This document shows, in pieces, positions 1 through 8,066 of a DNA stretch of 28,046 bases (positions are counted from its first letter, which is position 1; each line of letters opens with the position of its first letter). Source of the DNA: DASUGM01 sp036274055 (lineage in GTDB: Bacteria; Acidobacteriota; Vicinamibacteria; Vicinamibacterales; SCN-69-37); NCBI GenBank assembly GCA_036274055.1, contig DASUGM010000264.1, positions 1 to 28,046 of the forward strand, written 5' to 3'. Both the position numbers and the translations under genes were made by a program. The notes under the pieces are model-generated. The model had not been told where the DNA came from, searched no databases, and was given only the letters and a program-made list of their open reading frames with translations.

Positions 1-538
1 GAGGGGTTCTCACCATGGTTTCCTCTTGCTCTTCTCATGCTTCTCGCTGTGATTTGCTCTTTGCAAGCGCTGGTCACTCCGCGCTCGGCGCGGGCGTCCG
101 GGGAAGATCAAGAGCGATAACACAGGGAGAAGCACGAGCAAGACCATGAGGGGTTCTCACCATGGTTTCCTCTTGCTCTTCTCATGCTTCTCGCTGTGAT
201 TTGCTCTTTGCAAGCGCTGGTCACTCCGCGCTCGGCGCGGGCGTCCGGGGAAGATCAAGAGCGAGAGCACAGGGAGAAGCACGAGTAAGACCATGAGGGG
301 GTCTCACCATGGTTTCCTCTTGCTCTTCTCGTGCTTCTCCCTGTGATTTGCTCTTTGGTAAGCGCTGGTCACTCCGCGCCCCGCACGGGCCTCCCGGGGA
401 AGATCAAGAGCGATAGCACAGGGAGAAGCACGAGACAAAACCATGAGGGGTTCTCACAATGGTTTCCTCTTGCTCTTCTCGTGCTTCTCCCTGTGATTCG
501 CTCTTCGGCACGCGCTGGTCCCTCAGCGCCGCGCGGAC
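1..538. repeat. Tandem array of palindromic repeat family A (about 3.6 units)
   Basis: Units begin at 1, 148, 295 and 445, so the first three are 147, 147 and 150 bp and the fourth is partial, ending against the stop codon of the gene at 539. Each unit has a left arm around CACAGGGAGAAGCACGAG and a right arm around CTCGTGCTTCTCCCTGTG, separated by a spacer containing GAGGGGTTCTCACCATGG. The transcript could fold into a long hairpin from either strand. Between hairpins lies a more variable GC-rich linker containing GCGCTGGTC and GTCCGGGGAAGATCAAGAG. Unit 3 carries most of the substitutions. The array may continue leftwards beyond the window. I see no gene in this stretch. Solo copies of the same hairpin occur at about 3461, 21186 and 22800. 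Confidence 0.93.
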
Positions 539-1018
539 TCACTCCACCCAGATGAGCACCGGATTTTCTCCGGGCTGCCGGTAGTCGACGACGATCCCCG
601 GCCCGAATCGCATCACGTCTTCGGCGGTGAGACGGAAGCGCTCGGGCGCGACGCCGAGGTGCGAGAGCACGTTGAGGGAGCTGAAGCGCATCAGCCACAA
701 CGGCATGTCAGTGCTGAGCAGCTTGCCGTCGTCGTGATTGAAAGACAGGACGTGCAAGGTGCTGGCGCGGCGGCCGCCCGGATGCGGCTCTCGCTGAATT
801 TTGACGTCGCCGGCTTTGAGGTTGCCGATCTCGATCATCGGCGCGCGGTCCTTGAAGCGAGCGCGGACGGCGTCGAAGTCGGGTTTGGCTGCGGTTTCGC
901 TGACCGTCTTCGTCTCGAGGTGGCGCATCACGTAGTAGGCGCCGGTGCCGGCGAGGATCGCGAACCCGGCGACGACCACGGCGACGCCGATGACCGTGAC
1001 CTTGACCCAGGTCCGCAT
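539..1018 (-). CDS. Small membrane-anchored protein of unknown function
   Basis: A 159-residue protein with one N-terminal hydrophobic segment (about residues 6-29) followed by a soluble, presumably periplasmic, domain. I do not recognise a family or catalytic motif. It is the last gene of a minus-strand series: the VIT-type transporter ends 33 bp upstream, and the glycosidase precedes that. It is therefore probably co-transcribed with them. No clear Shine-Dalgarno sequence precedes the ATG at 1018, so the start is the simplest choice rather than a proven one. The stop codon touches the end of the family A repeat array, so the array could act as the transcription end of this operon (inference). 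Confidence 0.75.
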   Translation of the reverse strand: MRTWVKVTVIGVAVVVAGFAILAGTGAYYVMRHLETKTVSETAAKPDFDAVRARFKDRAPMIEIGNLKAGDVKIQREPHPGGRRASTLHVLSFNHDDGKLLSTDMPLWLMRFSSLNVLSHLGVAPERFRLTAEDVMRFGPGIVVDYRQPGENPVLIWVE

Positions 1019-1051
1019 GCGTGAACTATACGGAAATCGCGGACCGGGCGG

Positions 1052-1744
1052 TCAAGTCATCATCACGCCGAAGAGCCAGCCGACCGCCGAGGTGACGGCC
1101 ATGGCGAGGGCGCCCCAGAATGTCACGCGCGCCGCGCCGACGGTTGCCGACGCGCCGCCGGCGCCGGCCGCGAGCGCGCCGAGACCCGCCAGCGACAACA
1201 ACGACGCCGCCGTGACCACCGGCGTCAACATCGATGCCGGGGCGATCGCGGCGGTCAGCACCGGCAGCGCCGCGCCGACGGCGAACGTCGCGGCCGACGC
1301 GATCGCGGCCTGCAGCGGCCGCGCGCTGGTGAGGTCCGACTGGCCCAGTTCATCGCGCGCGTGTGCCTTCAGCGCGTCTTTCGCCATCAGCTGCTGCGCG
1401 ACGGTGCGTGCCAGTCCGGCATCGAGGCCGCGGGCTTCGTAAATGCCGGCCAGCTCGTTTTCCTCAGCGGCCGGCGATTCTGCCAGCTCGGCGCGCTCGC
1501 GATTGAGATCGGCGCGTTCGGTATCCGCCTGCGAGCTGACCGACACGTACTCCCCCGCCGCCATCGACAGCGCGCCGGCAACGAGCCCGGCGACCGCAGC
1601 GATGAGCACGTCCTGGCGCTCTGCCTGGGCCGAGGCGACGCCGGCGATCAGGCTTGCCGTCGACACGATGCCGTCGTTGGCGCCGAGAACGGCGGCACGA
1701 AGCCAGCCGATTCGCGCGGTGCGATGCAGTTCGAGGTGTCGCAT
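1052..1744 (-). CDS. VIT1/CCC1 family iron/manganese transporter
   Basis: A 230-residue polytopic membrane protein of the VIT1/CCC1 (nodulin-21) family, which moves Fe2+ or Mn2+ across membranes. The diagnostic first-helix motif GANDGIVS (about residues 21-28) and the second-helix GALSMAAGEYVSV are present. They are followed by a charged, helical cytosolic insertion (about residues 73-140) of the kind that forms the metal-binding domain in this family, and then by hydrophobic segments to the C-terminus. The length is normal. A purine-rich stretch (GGGGGATAG) precedes the ATG. The glycosidase stop codon lies only 4 bp upstream, so the two genes are very likely one transcript. Metal specificity cannot be told from sequence. 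Confidence 0.9.
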   Translation of the reverse strand: MRHLELHRTARIGWLRAAVLGANDGIVSTASLIAGVASAQAERQDVLIAAVAGLVAGALSMAAGEYVSVSSQADTERADLNRERAELAESPAAEENELAGIYEARGLDAGLARTVAQQLMAKDALKAHARDELGQSDLTSARPLQAAIASAATFAVGAALPVLTAAIAPASMLTPVVTAASLLSLAGLGALAAGAGGASATVGAARVTFWGALAMAVTSAVGWLFGVMMT

Positions 1745-1748
1745 CAGT

Positions 1749-3419
1749 CTATCCCCCGGCGCCGTCGGCGCCCACCCAGTCGTAGGTTGTCTCGCTGCCC
1801 ATCAGCCGCCAGCGCATCGGATAGAGCGAGGTCATCCAGTCGAGCGGCTCGGCCAGGGCCTGTGGCGCCTCGGCCAACGCCAGCGCCGCTTTCAGATCGC
1901 GGCGCTCGTCGGCGCCGAGCGCGTCAGGCGCCAGCGACAGGAAGGTCATCGTGCCGCTGCGCGCGACCAGATCGAGCCATCGCCGGTTGAACGTCCACGG
2001 CACGGCCCTGGTGACGCCGACGCAGTCGGCGTCGGCGACGTAGAACGCGCCGTGCTGGACGCCGCGAAATGCCAGCGTGTTGACGCCCATCTTGCGCGTC
2101 CGCGCCCAGTCGGTGCCGCTGGTGTCGTCGCCGACGCGGCAGATCTCGAAATGCCCGGCGGACAGATGACTCACGGTGTTGCAGCCAATCACCAGCGCGT
2201 CGCCGGCGGCGGCGCGGATCGTGCGATACAACTCGTCGATCACCTCCGCGGTCGTCCGCGACGGGCCGGCCGCGAACGTCCAGCCATCACGGGTCAGCGC
2301 CGATCCCATCGTCGAGCCCCAGCGGCCGAACAGATCGAAGGTCGTGTAGTCGTGCTTGATCAGCTCGAAGCTCCACTGCCGCAGCCGCGCAAGATCTGCG
2401 CTGACCTTTTCGCGTACTTCGGGAATCGTCGGATCGAGAATATTGCGATCTCGCGGCAGCCGCCAGCGATCCGGCGCGTCGGCCGGCGCTTGCAGCGGAC
2501 GGATCCAGATGCCGGGTCGCGCGCCGGTCTTGCGAATCGCCGCCGCGAGCCCGGGCATGTCCGGAAATTTGTCGTTGCCGCGATCCCACGTGCCCGTGCC
2601 GGCACGTTCGGCGCCACGCCCCGGCTGCCAGCCGTCGTCGATCACGGCGAACGGACGGTTGCCGCCGCCGGGTGACAGCTCGACGATGTTCTTCGCGTCG
2701 GTCATGACCGTCTCGGCGCTGTTCTTGCCGTACGCCCAGTACCAATCGTTGCTGCCGTAGATCGGCTGCTTCGGCAGCCGCGGCGCCGTGCACATCTGGC
2801 GACAAAACGCGTGCAGCGCCGCGAACGCGGATTCACCGGCGCGCCCGGCGCGGCTGACGACATCGCAGACGTCGAGCGCTCGCGCGCCGAGCTCGACGCC
2901 GACGCCGCCGCTGCGGACGTCGGCCCACAAGCTCACGCCCTGCGGATCGATCTGCCAGAAGCAGAATGCGCGCGCGCCGGTGCGCACGCCATAGGCGTGG
3001 GTCACCGCGCCGTCGTGCGTGGCCGCGTACCAGGGCATGACGCGATCCGGGATCCAGCCGCGCCATTCGAGGTCGCCGTAGCCGCGCTCCCAGGCGTCGC
3101 CGAGGATCAAGCGCGTCGAACCGAGATCGCCTCGCCAACGCAGACGGACGCGCTTGATCGCCGTCGACGGCGCCGACAGGCGCACCGCGACGGCGTCACC
3201 GCGAGCCATCGTTGTGACCGAGATGCCCTTGGCGCCGGTCCAGGTGCCGTCACCGCCCTGCGTGAGCGGAACGTCGCCAGTCGAGGCTTGCACGAGGATT
3301 GAATCGGGCGGCCGACGAAGATCGGCGAATCCACGCGCCGCCTGCGCGCGCGGCGCGGGCAGCGATAACGCGAGCGCCGGCAGGGTCAGCCCTTCGAGGA
3401 ACTCGCGGCGGGATGGCAT
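1749..3419 (-). CDS. Tat-exported alpha-galactosidase-like glycoside hydrolase (clan GH-D, GH36/GH27 type)
   Basis: I chose the ATG at 3419, giving 556 residues, because it places a twin-arginine motif (SRREFLEG) and a hydrophobic stretch ending PRAQAARG at the N-terminus; an upstream GTG at 3452 would bury this signal. Residues about 30-205 look like the N-terminal beta domain. The TIM barrel follows, with NDWYWAYG, AVIDDGWQ and ARPGIWIRP. KHDY supplies the likely nucleophile Asp (about residue 357), and GDDTSGTDW supplies a candidate acid/base Asp (about residue 431-432). These are the clan GH-D landmarks. The expected activity is hydrolysis of alpha-galactosides or related glycosides in the periplasm; the substrate is inferred. 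It heads an operon with the VIT-type transporter, and a family A repeat lies just upstream. Confidence 0.82.
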   Translation of the reverse strand: MPSRREFLEGLTLPALALSLPAPRAQAARGFADLRRPPDSILVQASTGDVPLTQGGDGTWTGAKGISVTTMARGDAVAVRLSAPSTAIKRVRLRWRGDLGSTRLILGDAWERGYGDLEWRGWIPDRVMPWYAATHDGAVTHAYGVRTGARAFCFWQIDPQGVSLWADVRSGGVGVELGARALDVCDVVSRAGRAGESAFAALHAFCRQMCTAPRLPKQPIYGSNDWYWAYGKNSAETVMTDAKNIVELSPGGGNRPFAVIDDGWQPGRGAERAGTGTWDRGNDKFPDMPGLAAAIRKTGARPGIWIRPLQAPADAPDRWRLPRDRNILDPTIPEVREKVSADLARLRQWSFELIKHDYTTFDLFGRWGSTMGSALTRDGWTFAAGPSRTTAEVIDELYRTIRAAAGDALVIGCNTVSHLSAGHFEICRVGDDTSGTDWARTRKMGVNTLAFRGVQHGAFYVADADCVGVTRAVPWTFNRRWLDLVARSGTMTFLSLAPDALGADERRDLKAALALAEAPQALAEPLDWMTSLYPMRWRLMGSETTYDWVGADGAGG

Positions 3420-3460
3420 GAGAGGAGCATAGGCGAGATGAGTGGAAAGCACTTGCCAAA

Positions 3461-3570
3461 AGCGGATTTACAGGGAGAAGGCCGAGAAGACCAGGAGGGG
3501 TTCTCTCGGGAGAACTCTCAAAGCTCTTCTCATTCTTCTCCCTGTGATTTCGATCTTCGCAGGCGCTGGC
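3461..3570. repeat. Solo copy of palindromic repeat family A
   Basis: The left arm (about 3463-3488) carries TTTACAGGGAGAAGGCCGAG and the right arm (about 3526-3556) carries CTTCTCATTCTTCTCCCTG, with GAGGGGTTCTC in between as in the array at 1-538. The trailing AGGCGCTGG also matches the array linker. The copy fills the gap between the ligase stop (3570) and the start of the glycosidase operon. It could form a terminator-like hairpin for the ligase transcript, but no clear U tract was seen. Confidence 0.88.
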
Positions 3571-5096
3571 TACTGACGATGTAACCGCCGCACGTCTTCG
3601 ATCGTGTTCGCCTCCGCCGCGGTCTTGTCGCCGCGATAGCGCTTGACCCGCGCAAACCGCAGCGTCAGCCCGCCCTCGTACTGACTGCTCTCCTGAATTT
3701 CGTTGAACGCGATCTCGACGACGAGTTCAGGACGAACGTGGACGACGATGCCGTCGCGGGCGACCTCACGCGCGAGCAGCTCTTTCGTCTGCCCCGCGAG
3801 CATCTCGTCGGTCATGCCCTTGAACGTCTTGCCGAGCATGACGAAGCCGCCGGTGACCGGATCGCGCGCGCCGAGATGCAGATTGCTGAGCCAGCCGTGC
3901 CGCCGCCCGTGCCCCCATTCGGCGGCGAGGACGACGAGGTCGAGCGTGCGCGCCTGCTTGATCTTCAGCCACGCCGATCCGCGGCGGCCGGCCGCGTACG
4001 GCGCGGTCAACGCCTTCGCCATCACCCCCTCGTGGCCGCGATCGATCGCCTGGCGGGCAAATGCGTGGGCCTCGTCGCGCGTCGGTCGCAGGACGCGCCG
4101 CACCGCGATCGCCGGCGCGATTTTCTGCAGCACGCCCGCTCGCCGCTCGAGCGGCTCGTCGATCAGGGACGCGCCGTCGAGATAGAGGGCATCGAACGCG
4201 AACAGCGTCAGCGGGAGTTCTGACTGCGCCACCTCGACTCCCCGCGTCCGTCCAAACCGCCGCATCGTCGCCTGGAACGGCTTCGGCGTCAGGTCGTCGT
4301 TGAGGGCGATCACTTCGCCGTCGAGAATCAGTTCACGCGCCGGCAGCGCGGCGGCGACCGCGACGATCTCCGGCACCGACGCGGTGACGTCGTTGAGCGT
4401 CCGCGAAAACACTTTGACGATATCGCCGGCCTTGTGCAGCTGCACCCGCGCGCCGTCGAGCTTGTATTCGAGCGATACCTCGGCGATATCGGCGAGTGCG
4501 GCGTCGACATCGTCGGCTGAATCGGCGAGCATCGGCCTGACGGGCTGCAGAATCTGCACCGCAATCGCGTCCAATGCGGCCTCGCCGCCGGTCAGCGTGG
4601 CAAGCGCGGCGGCCGGAAGGTCTCCCGCCATCAGCACGGCACGGCGGAGCTTCGCAGCGGGAATACCCGCGGCCCTGGCGATCGCCTCCAGGACGACGCC
4701 TTCGAGTGCGCCCTGACGGAGCTCGCCGTAGAGGAGACGGCGGATGAAGTGCTGTTCCTCGTAGGTCGCGCGCGAGAACAACGCGGCCAGCGCCTGTGCT
4801 CGGGCTTTCGATGATCCCGCGCCCTTCACCGTCGCCAGGGAGGCGATCACCTTGTCGACGTCGGCAACGGTGAGCGACGGCGCATCCGCGGCACGGACGT
4901 CGGTCGCGGTGGAGATGATCGCGTAACCGAGGCCGATCCGGCCCTGCCGCGGCTCGCCCGACAGCATCGCGACGACCGGCGCGATCTCGTCCGGCGCGAG
5001 CGCGCGAAACAGATCGGCGAGATGCGCGATCTTGGTATTGCGGGCCGAAGTCGCGGCGACGGAGTCGGAAGCAGCGACGACATCTGCGAAGCGCAT
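3570..5096 (-). CDS. lig: ATP-dependent DNA ligase
   Basis: A 508-residue ATP-dependent DNA ligase that would seal nicks through an enzyme-AMP intermediate. An all-helical N-terminal DNA-binding domain (about residues 1-185) precedes the nucleotidyltransferase domain. Motif I is EYKLDGARVQ with the adenylated lysine at about residue 212. Later motifs are LFAFDALYLDG (motif III region), EGVMAKAL (motif IV) and AWLKIK (motif V). The C-terminal OB-fold ends with RFARVKRYRGDK. This three-domain layout matches archaeal Lig and mycobacterial LigB. Such enzymes supplement the essential NAD-dependent LigA, which is not in this window. AGGA lies 7 bases before the ATG. It is on the same strand as the exonuclease, nei and lhr, but a palindromic element separates it from the exonuclease. 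Confidence 0.95.
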   Translation of the reverse strand: MRFADVVAASDSVAATSARNTKIAHLADLFRALAPDEIAPVVAMLSGEPRQGRIGLGYAIISTATDVRAADAPSLTVADVDKVIASLATVKGAGSSKARAQALAALFSRATYEEQHFIRRLLYGELRQGALEGVVLEAIARAAGIPAAKLRRAVLMAGDLPAAALATLTGGEAALDAIAVQILQPVRPMLADSADDVDAALADIAEVSLEYKLDGARVQLHKAGDIVKVFSRTLNDVTASVPEIVAVAAALPARELILDGEVIALNDDLTPKPFQATMRRFGRTRGVEVAQSELPLTLFAFDALYLDGASLIDEPLERRAGVLQKIAPAIAVRRVLRPTRDEAHAFARQAIDRGHEGVMAKALTAPYAAGRRGSAWLKIKQARTLDLVVLAAEWGHGRRHGWLSNLHLGARDPVTGGFVMLGKTFKGMTDEMLAGQTKELLAREVARDGIVVHVRPELVVEIAFNEIQESSQYEGGLTLRFARVKRYRGDKTAAEANTIEDVRRLHRQ

Positions 5097-5110
5097 TCGT
5101 CGATCCTAGC

Positions 5111-5304
5111 GCGAGGCTCCGTGCGCAGTGCGCCAGTGCGCCGGTGCGCTGTGCGCGTGCACGGTGCGTCTCTCTTCGCGCATCTCGACCGATTCCTTCA
5201 TCGAAGCCGGTCAATTGTTGTTCCTGGGCTACGCGCCCAACGCCAAGCGCACGGTGCACACGCACCGGCGCACCGACGCATTGGCGCACCGCGCACGGGA
5301 CTCG
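5111..5304. repeat. Long imperfect palindrome, family C
   Basis: The left arm (about 5111-5169) contains GTGCGCCGGTGCGCTGTGCG, and the right arm (about 5247-5304) is close to its reverse complement (GCACGGTGCACACGCACCGG). The arms are about 55 bases each, built from a GTGCGC-rich pattern, with about 75 bases between them. The element fills the gap between the start of the ligase gene and the end of the RNB exonuclease gene. The short word GATCCTAG occurs at both outer edges (about 5102 and 5303), possibly a duplication. I found no second copy in this window. Confidence 0.8.
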
Positions 5305-5307
5305 ATC

Positions 5308-6777
5308 CTAGACCGTCACAAAGTCTATGAAACCTCTCTCGATGTTCACGCGGTCCAGCTTTACCCGTAAGCGATCCCCGACGTCGACGTTGTTGCCGCG
5401 GACCAGCATGCCTTCGATCGGCGATCCGAGCACGCGGACGTAGGTACCTTTCGGCGACGCGCCGGTGACAATGGCATCGAAGCTCTGACCGATGCGCGGT
5501 TGCATCACCAGCGCGGCGGCCGACTTGCGCACTTGCCTCTCGACCTTGTTGGCCGCGTCTTCCTGTTCGGTGCAATGTGCCGCCAGTTGCTCGAGCTTGT
5601 CGACGGAGTACGGCGGCGCTGCCTTCGACAGCACCGCCTTGACCAGTCGCTGCGTGATCAGGTCGGGAAACCGGCGATTCGGTGCAGTCGAGTGCGCGTA
5701 ATCCTTGACGGCCAGACCGAAGTGACCGGGCGGATCCTGTCCGGGGTGATCGACGACGTATTCGCCCGGACCCAGCAGCTTGATCACGCTCTGCGACAGG
5801 TCCGGGAACGTGACCGGGTTCGCCTGGCGTGCGGCGACGAGGAAATCCGAAAGCGCCCTGGCATTCGGCGCCGCCGGCAGCTGACCGCCGTTGGCGGCCG
5901 CGAGATCGACGATCCGTGCCCAGCGCCTGGGCTCGCGAACGACACGGCGGATTGATGCGCAGTTGCAGCGATCGAGGAAGCGCGCCGTGACGCCATTGGC
6001 CGCCACCATGAAGTTCTCAATCAGCGACTTGGCGCGATTCGGCGCGTCGGCGCGGAGATCCCGAACCGCTTCGCCGTCGAATTCGACGTTCGCCTCGACC
6101 CGAGCGAACTCGAGCGCGCCCTGTTCGTGCCGCCGGCTGCTCAGCAACTGCGCGACCTGATCTTGCAATCGCAGTGCGGCCTCGAGGCCCGGCACCGCCG
6201 CGGCCGGCGGCGGCAACGGTCCTTCGCCGGCGAGCCAGGCGCCGACACCGCGGTACGCGAGCTTGGCGTGATTGCGGACGTGCGCCAGGTACACGTCTTC
6301 CTGTTCGAGCGCGCCATCAGGCGCGACACTCACCTCGACGACGACAGCGTGGCGATCTTCACCGGCGTTGAGCGACGTCAGATCCGTCGACAGTCGCGTC
6401 GGCAGCATCGGAAAGATCACCGCCGGCGTGTAGACCGAGGTCGTGTTCAGTGCCGCGTGCCGATCGATCGGCGAGTCCTTTGCGACCTGCGCGTCGACGT
6501 CGGCGATGGCGATCCAGACGCGCGTGCCGCCGCCGGCGACCGGCTCGGCGGCGGTCAACTGATCGAGATCGCGCGACTCGTCGTTGTCGATCGAACACCA
6601 CAACAGCGATCGCATGTCGCGCGGCGCCGGCGTTCGCGCCGGCGGCGTCTCCTCGAGCTGTTCAGCCTGCGAGATCGCCGCGGGCGGGAAGTCCGGCTCG
6701 AGTCCGCGCTCGCGCATGGCGCGGACCGCGAGCGAGCGCAACAGGCTGCGATGAGATTGCGGCGACGCTTGAATCAT
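5308..6777 (-). CDS. RNase II/R family exoribonuclease (RNB domain)
   Basis: A 489-residue protein of the RNase II/RNase R family, which degrades RNA 3' to 5' processively. The RNB catalytic core begins at about residue 55. The metal-binding motif reads SIDNDESRDLDQL, giving aspartates at about residues 64, 70 and 72; the following position, a fourth Asp in E. coli RNase II, is Gln. Such variants occur in other short RNB proteins, so I do not read this as inactivation. The C-terminus (about residues 425-489) looks like an S1-type beta-barrel with SPKGTYVRV. The usual N-terminal cold-shock domains are missing, so the protein is much shorter than RNase R. No convincing Shine-Dalgarno sequence was seen. 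Palindromic elements of different families lie on each side. Confidence 0.88.
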   Translation of the reverse strand: MIQASPQSHRSLLRSLAVRAMRERGLEPDFPPAAISQAEQLEETPPARTPAPRDMRSLLWCSIDNDESRDLDQLTAAEPVAGGGTRVWIAIADVDAQVAKDSPIDRHAALNTTSVYTPAVIFPMLPTRLSTDLTSLNAGEDRHAVVVEVSVAPDGALEQEDVYLAHVRNHAKLAYRGVGAWLAGEGPLPPPAAAVPGLEAALRLQDQVAQLLSSRRHEQGALEFARVEANVEFDGEAVRDLRADAPNRAKSLIENFMVAANGVTARFLDRCNCASIRRVVREPRRWARIVDLAAANGGQLPAAPNARALSDFLVAARQANPVTFPDLSQSVIKLLGPGEYVVDHPGQDPPGHFGLAVKDYAHSTAPNRRFPDLITQRLVKAVLSKAAPPYSVDKLEQLAAHCTEQEDAANKVERQVRKSAAALVMQPRIGQSFDAIVTGASPKGTYVRVLGSPIEGMLVRGNNVDVGDRLRVKLDRVNIERGFIDFVTV

Positions 6778-6826
6778 CGGTTTCTGACGCTATCACGTGC
6801 GGGCGAGAGGAGCTGACGCCGGTCAA

Positions 6827-6958
6827 GATCGACAACACCATGAAGGATCTTCTTGAGGAGGCTGTAGGAACATGAAGAAGCTGGGTTGGTTTTCAAAACA
6901 TGGTGTTCCTTCACGCTCCTACACAGTCCTACAGAGGTCCTTCATGGTGCTGTCGATC
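6827..6958. repeat. Long imperfect palindrome, family D
   Basis: The left arm at 6827-6850 (GACAACACCATGAAGGAT core) and the right arm at 6935-6958 (ATCCTTCATGGTG-like core) are near-perfect reverse complements. Inside them a second pair, CTGTAGGAACATGAAG and CTTCACGCTCCTACA, continues the stem. The whole 132 bp therefore folds into one long hairpin around GGTTGGTTTTCAAAACATGG. The right edge meets the stop codon of the aldo/keto reductase gene at 6958. AT content is locally higher than in the genes. Confidence 0.88.
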
Positions 6959-7890
6959 TACGTCGCGACCTCGTCCTGCGACGGAAACCCGTGCTCCTTC
7001 CGCCCGACGTCGCCCTCATGCATCGCCGTGCTCTTGTAGAGCTCGAAACGGCCGTCGTATGCCGCATCCTCGACGCTGCGCTCGTAGGCGCGTCGCTCGT
7101 CTGTAGACATCGGCGTGAAATCGCTCGCGATCCTGAGGTTCTGCCGCAACACCCGCATCGAATCGATCCCCGACACCGTGGTGCAGACCGGCAGGCTCAT
7201 CGCATACCGCAGCGCGTCTTCGATGCGCGCCACCCTCTTCTTGATCACGCGTCCGTCGCCGCCGAGGCTCTTCATCCCGATCGCGGCGATGTTGCGCTTT
7301 GCGAGTTCGGGCAGCACGCGCGACTGGAAGCTCCTGAACGTCGCGTCGAAGCCGTTGAGCGGCAACTGACAGGCGTCGAAGGGATAGTCGTGCGCGAGCA
7401 TGCGTAAGTGGATGTCGGGATCCTTGTGTCCGGTGAAGCCGACGTAACGCACCTTGCCCTGCGCCTTGGCGCGATCGAGCGCTTCGACGACGCCGCCCCG
7501 GGCGAAATGGCGGTCCGGATCGTTGTAGTAGACGCACTCGTGAATCTGCCAGAGGTCGAGGTGGTCGGTACGCAGCCGGCGCAGCGACTGCTCGAGCTGA
7601 CGCAGGGCGACGGCCGCGTCCCGCCCGTGCGTACAGACCTTGGTCATCAGGAACACCGAGTCGCGCCGGCCGGAAATCGCGCGGCCCATCCGATCTTCGC
7701 TCTCGCCGTCGTGATATTCCCACGCGTTGTCGAGGAAGTTGATCCCGGCGTCGATCGCCGCGTGAATGATTCGCGTCGCCTCACGGATGGTCCCGACGTC
7801 ACCGAGGTGATATCCGCCGATGCCCAGAATCGAGACCTGATCGGCATACCGACCGAACGCTCTACGCGGAATCGGGCCCATCGCAGACAC
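6958..7890 (-). CDS. Aldo/keto reductase family oxidoreductase
   Basis: A 310-residue NAD(P)H-dependent aldo/keto reductase with the family's (beta/alpha)8 pattern. The catalytic tetrad is visible: Asp54 and Tyr59 in LDNAWEYHDG, Lys84 in MTKVCTHG and His117 in LWQIHEC. The barrel continues to VCTTVSGIDS and RQNLRIA near the cofactor-binding end. The substrate cannot be inferred; the sequence resembles the broad group of predicted oxidoreductases with a DNAWEY box. The start is a GTG at 7890, about 15 bases after AAGGAGGA; an ATG three codons later (MGPIPRR) is also possible. Palindromic elements of families D and B lie at its 3' and 5' ends, so it is probably transcribed alone. Confidence 0.9.
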   Translation of the reverse strand: MSAMGPIPRRAFGRYADQVSILGIGGYHLGDVGTIREATRIIHAAIDAGINFLDNAWEYHDGESEDRMGRAISGRRDSVFLMTKVCTHGRDAAVALRQLEQSLRRLRTDHLDLWQIHECVYYNDPDRHFARGGVVEALDRAKAQGKVRYVGFTGHKDPDIHLRMLAHDYPFDACQLPLNGFDATFRSFQSRVLPELAKRNIAAIGMKSLGGDGRVIKKRVARIEDALRYAMSLPVCTTVSGIDSMRVLRQNLRIASDFTPMSTDERRAYERSVEDAAYDGRFELYKSTAMHEGDVGRKEHGFPSQDEVAT

Positions 7891-7930
7891 CGATGCAAAT
7901 TGAGGTCCTCCTTCGCCAGCGGGTTCTCTC

Positions 7931-8066
7931 GTTCGGGACTTCGGGCGTTCGGGCGTTCAGTTCTTCCGTTCCTCAGTTCGCCGGTTCCCCCGGTCAGCGC
8001 CGAGAACTACGAACTGGAGAATCACAGAACGAAGAACTGAACGCCCGAACGCCCGAAGTTCCGAAC
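7931..8066. repeat. Long palindrome, family B (copy 1)
   Basis: The 35-base arms at 7931-7965 and 8032-8066 are reverse complements with a single mismatch; the core is CTTCGGGCGTTCGGGCGTTC. The spacer also contains pairs such as CAGTTCG and CGAACTG. The right end runs exactly into the stop codon of nei. A related copy lies at 13538-13759, on the other side of the nei-lhr pair. Confidence 0.92.

Noticed and set aside
1..538. CRISPR array
   Set aside because: The repeated unit is 147-150 bp with no short spacers of unique sequence; the whole unit is conserved and palindromic, and no cas genes are present.
331..555. Small protein-coding gene inside the repeat array
   Set aside because: The frame is made of the repeat unit and its linker; both strands show similar frames in each unit, and no ribosome binding site or protein-like sequence is seen.
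3420..3452. GTG start at 3452 for the glycosidase
   Set aside because: It would place 11 residues before the twin-arginine motif and bury the export signal; the ATG at 3419 is better.
5308..6777. RNB protein as an inactive enzyme because one catalytic-motif Asp is Gln
   Set aside because: Three motif aspartates remain, and the Gln variant occurs in other short RNB proteins, so inactivity is not supported.
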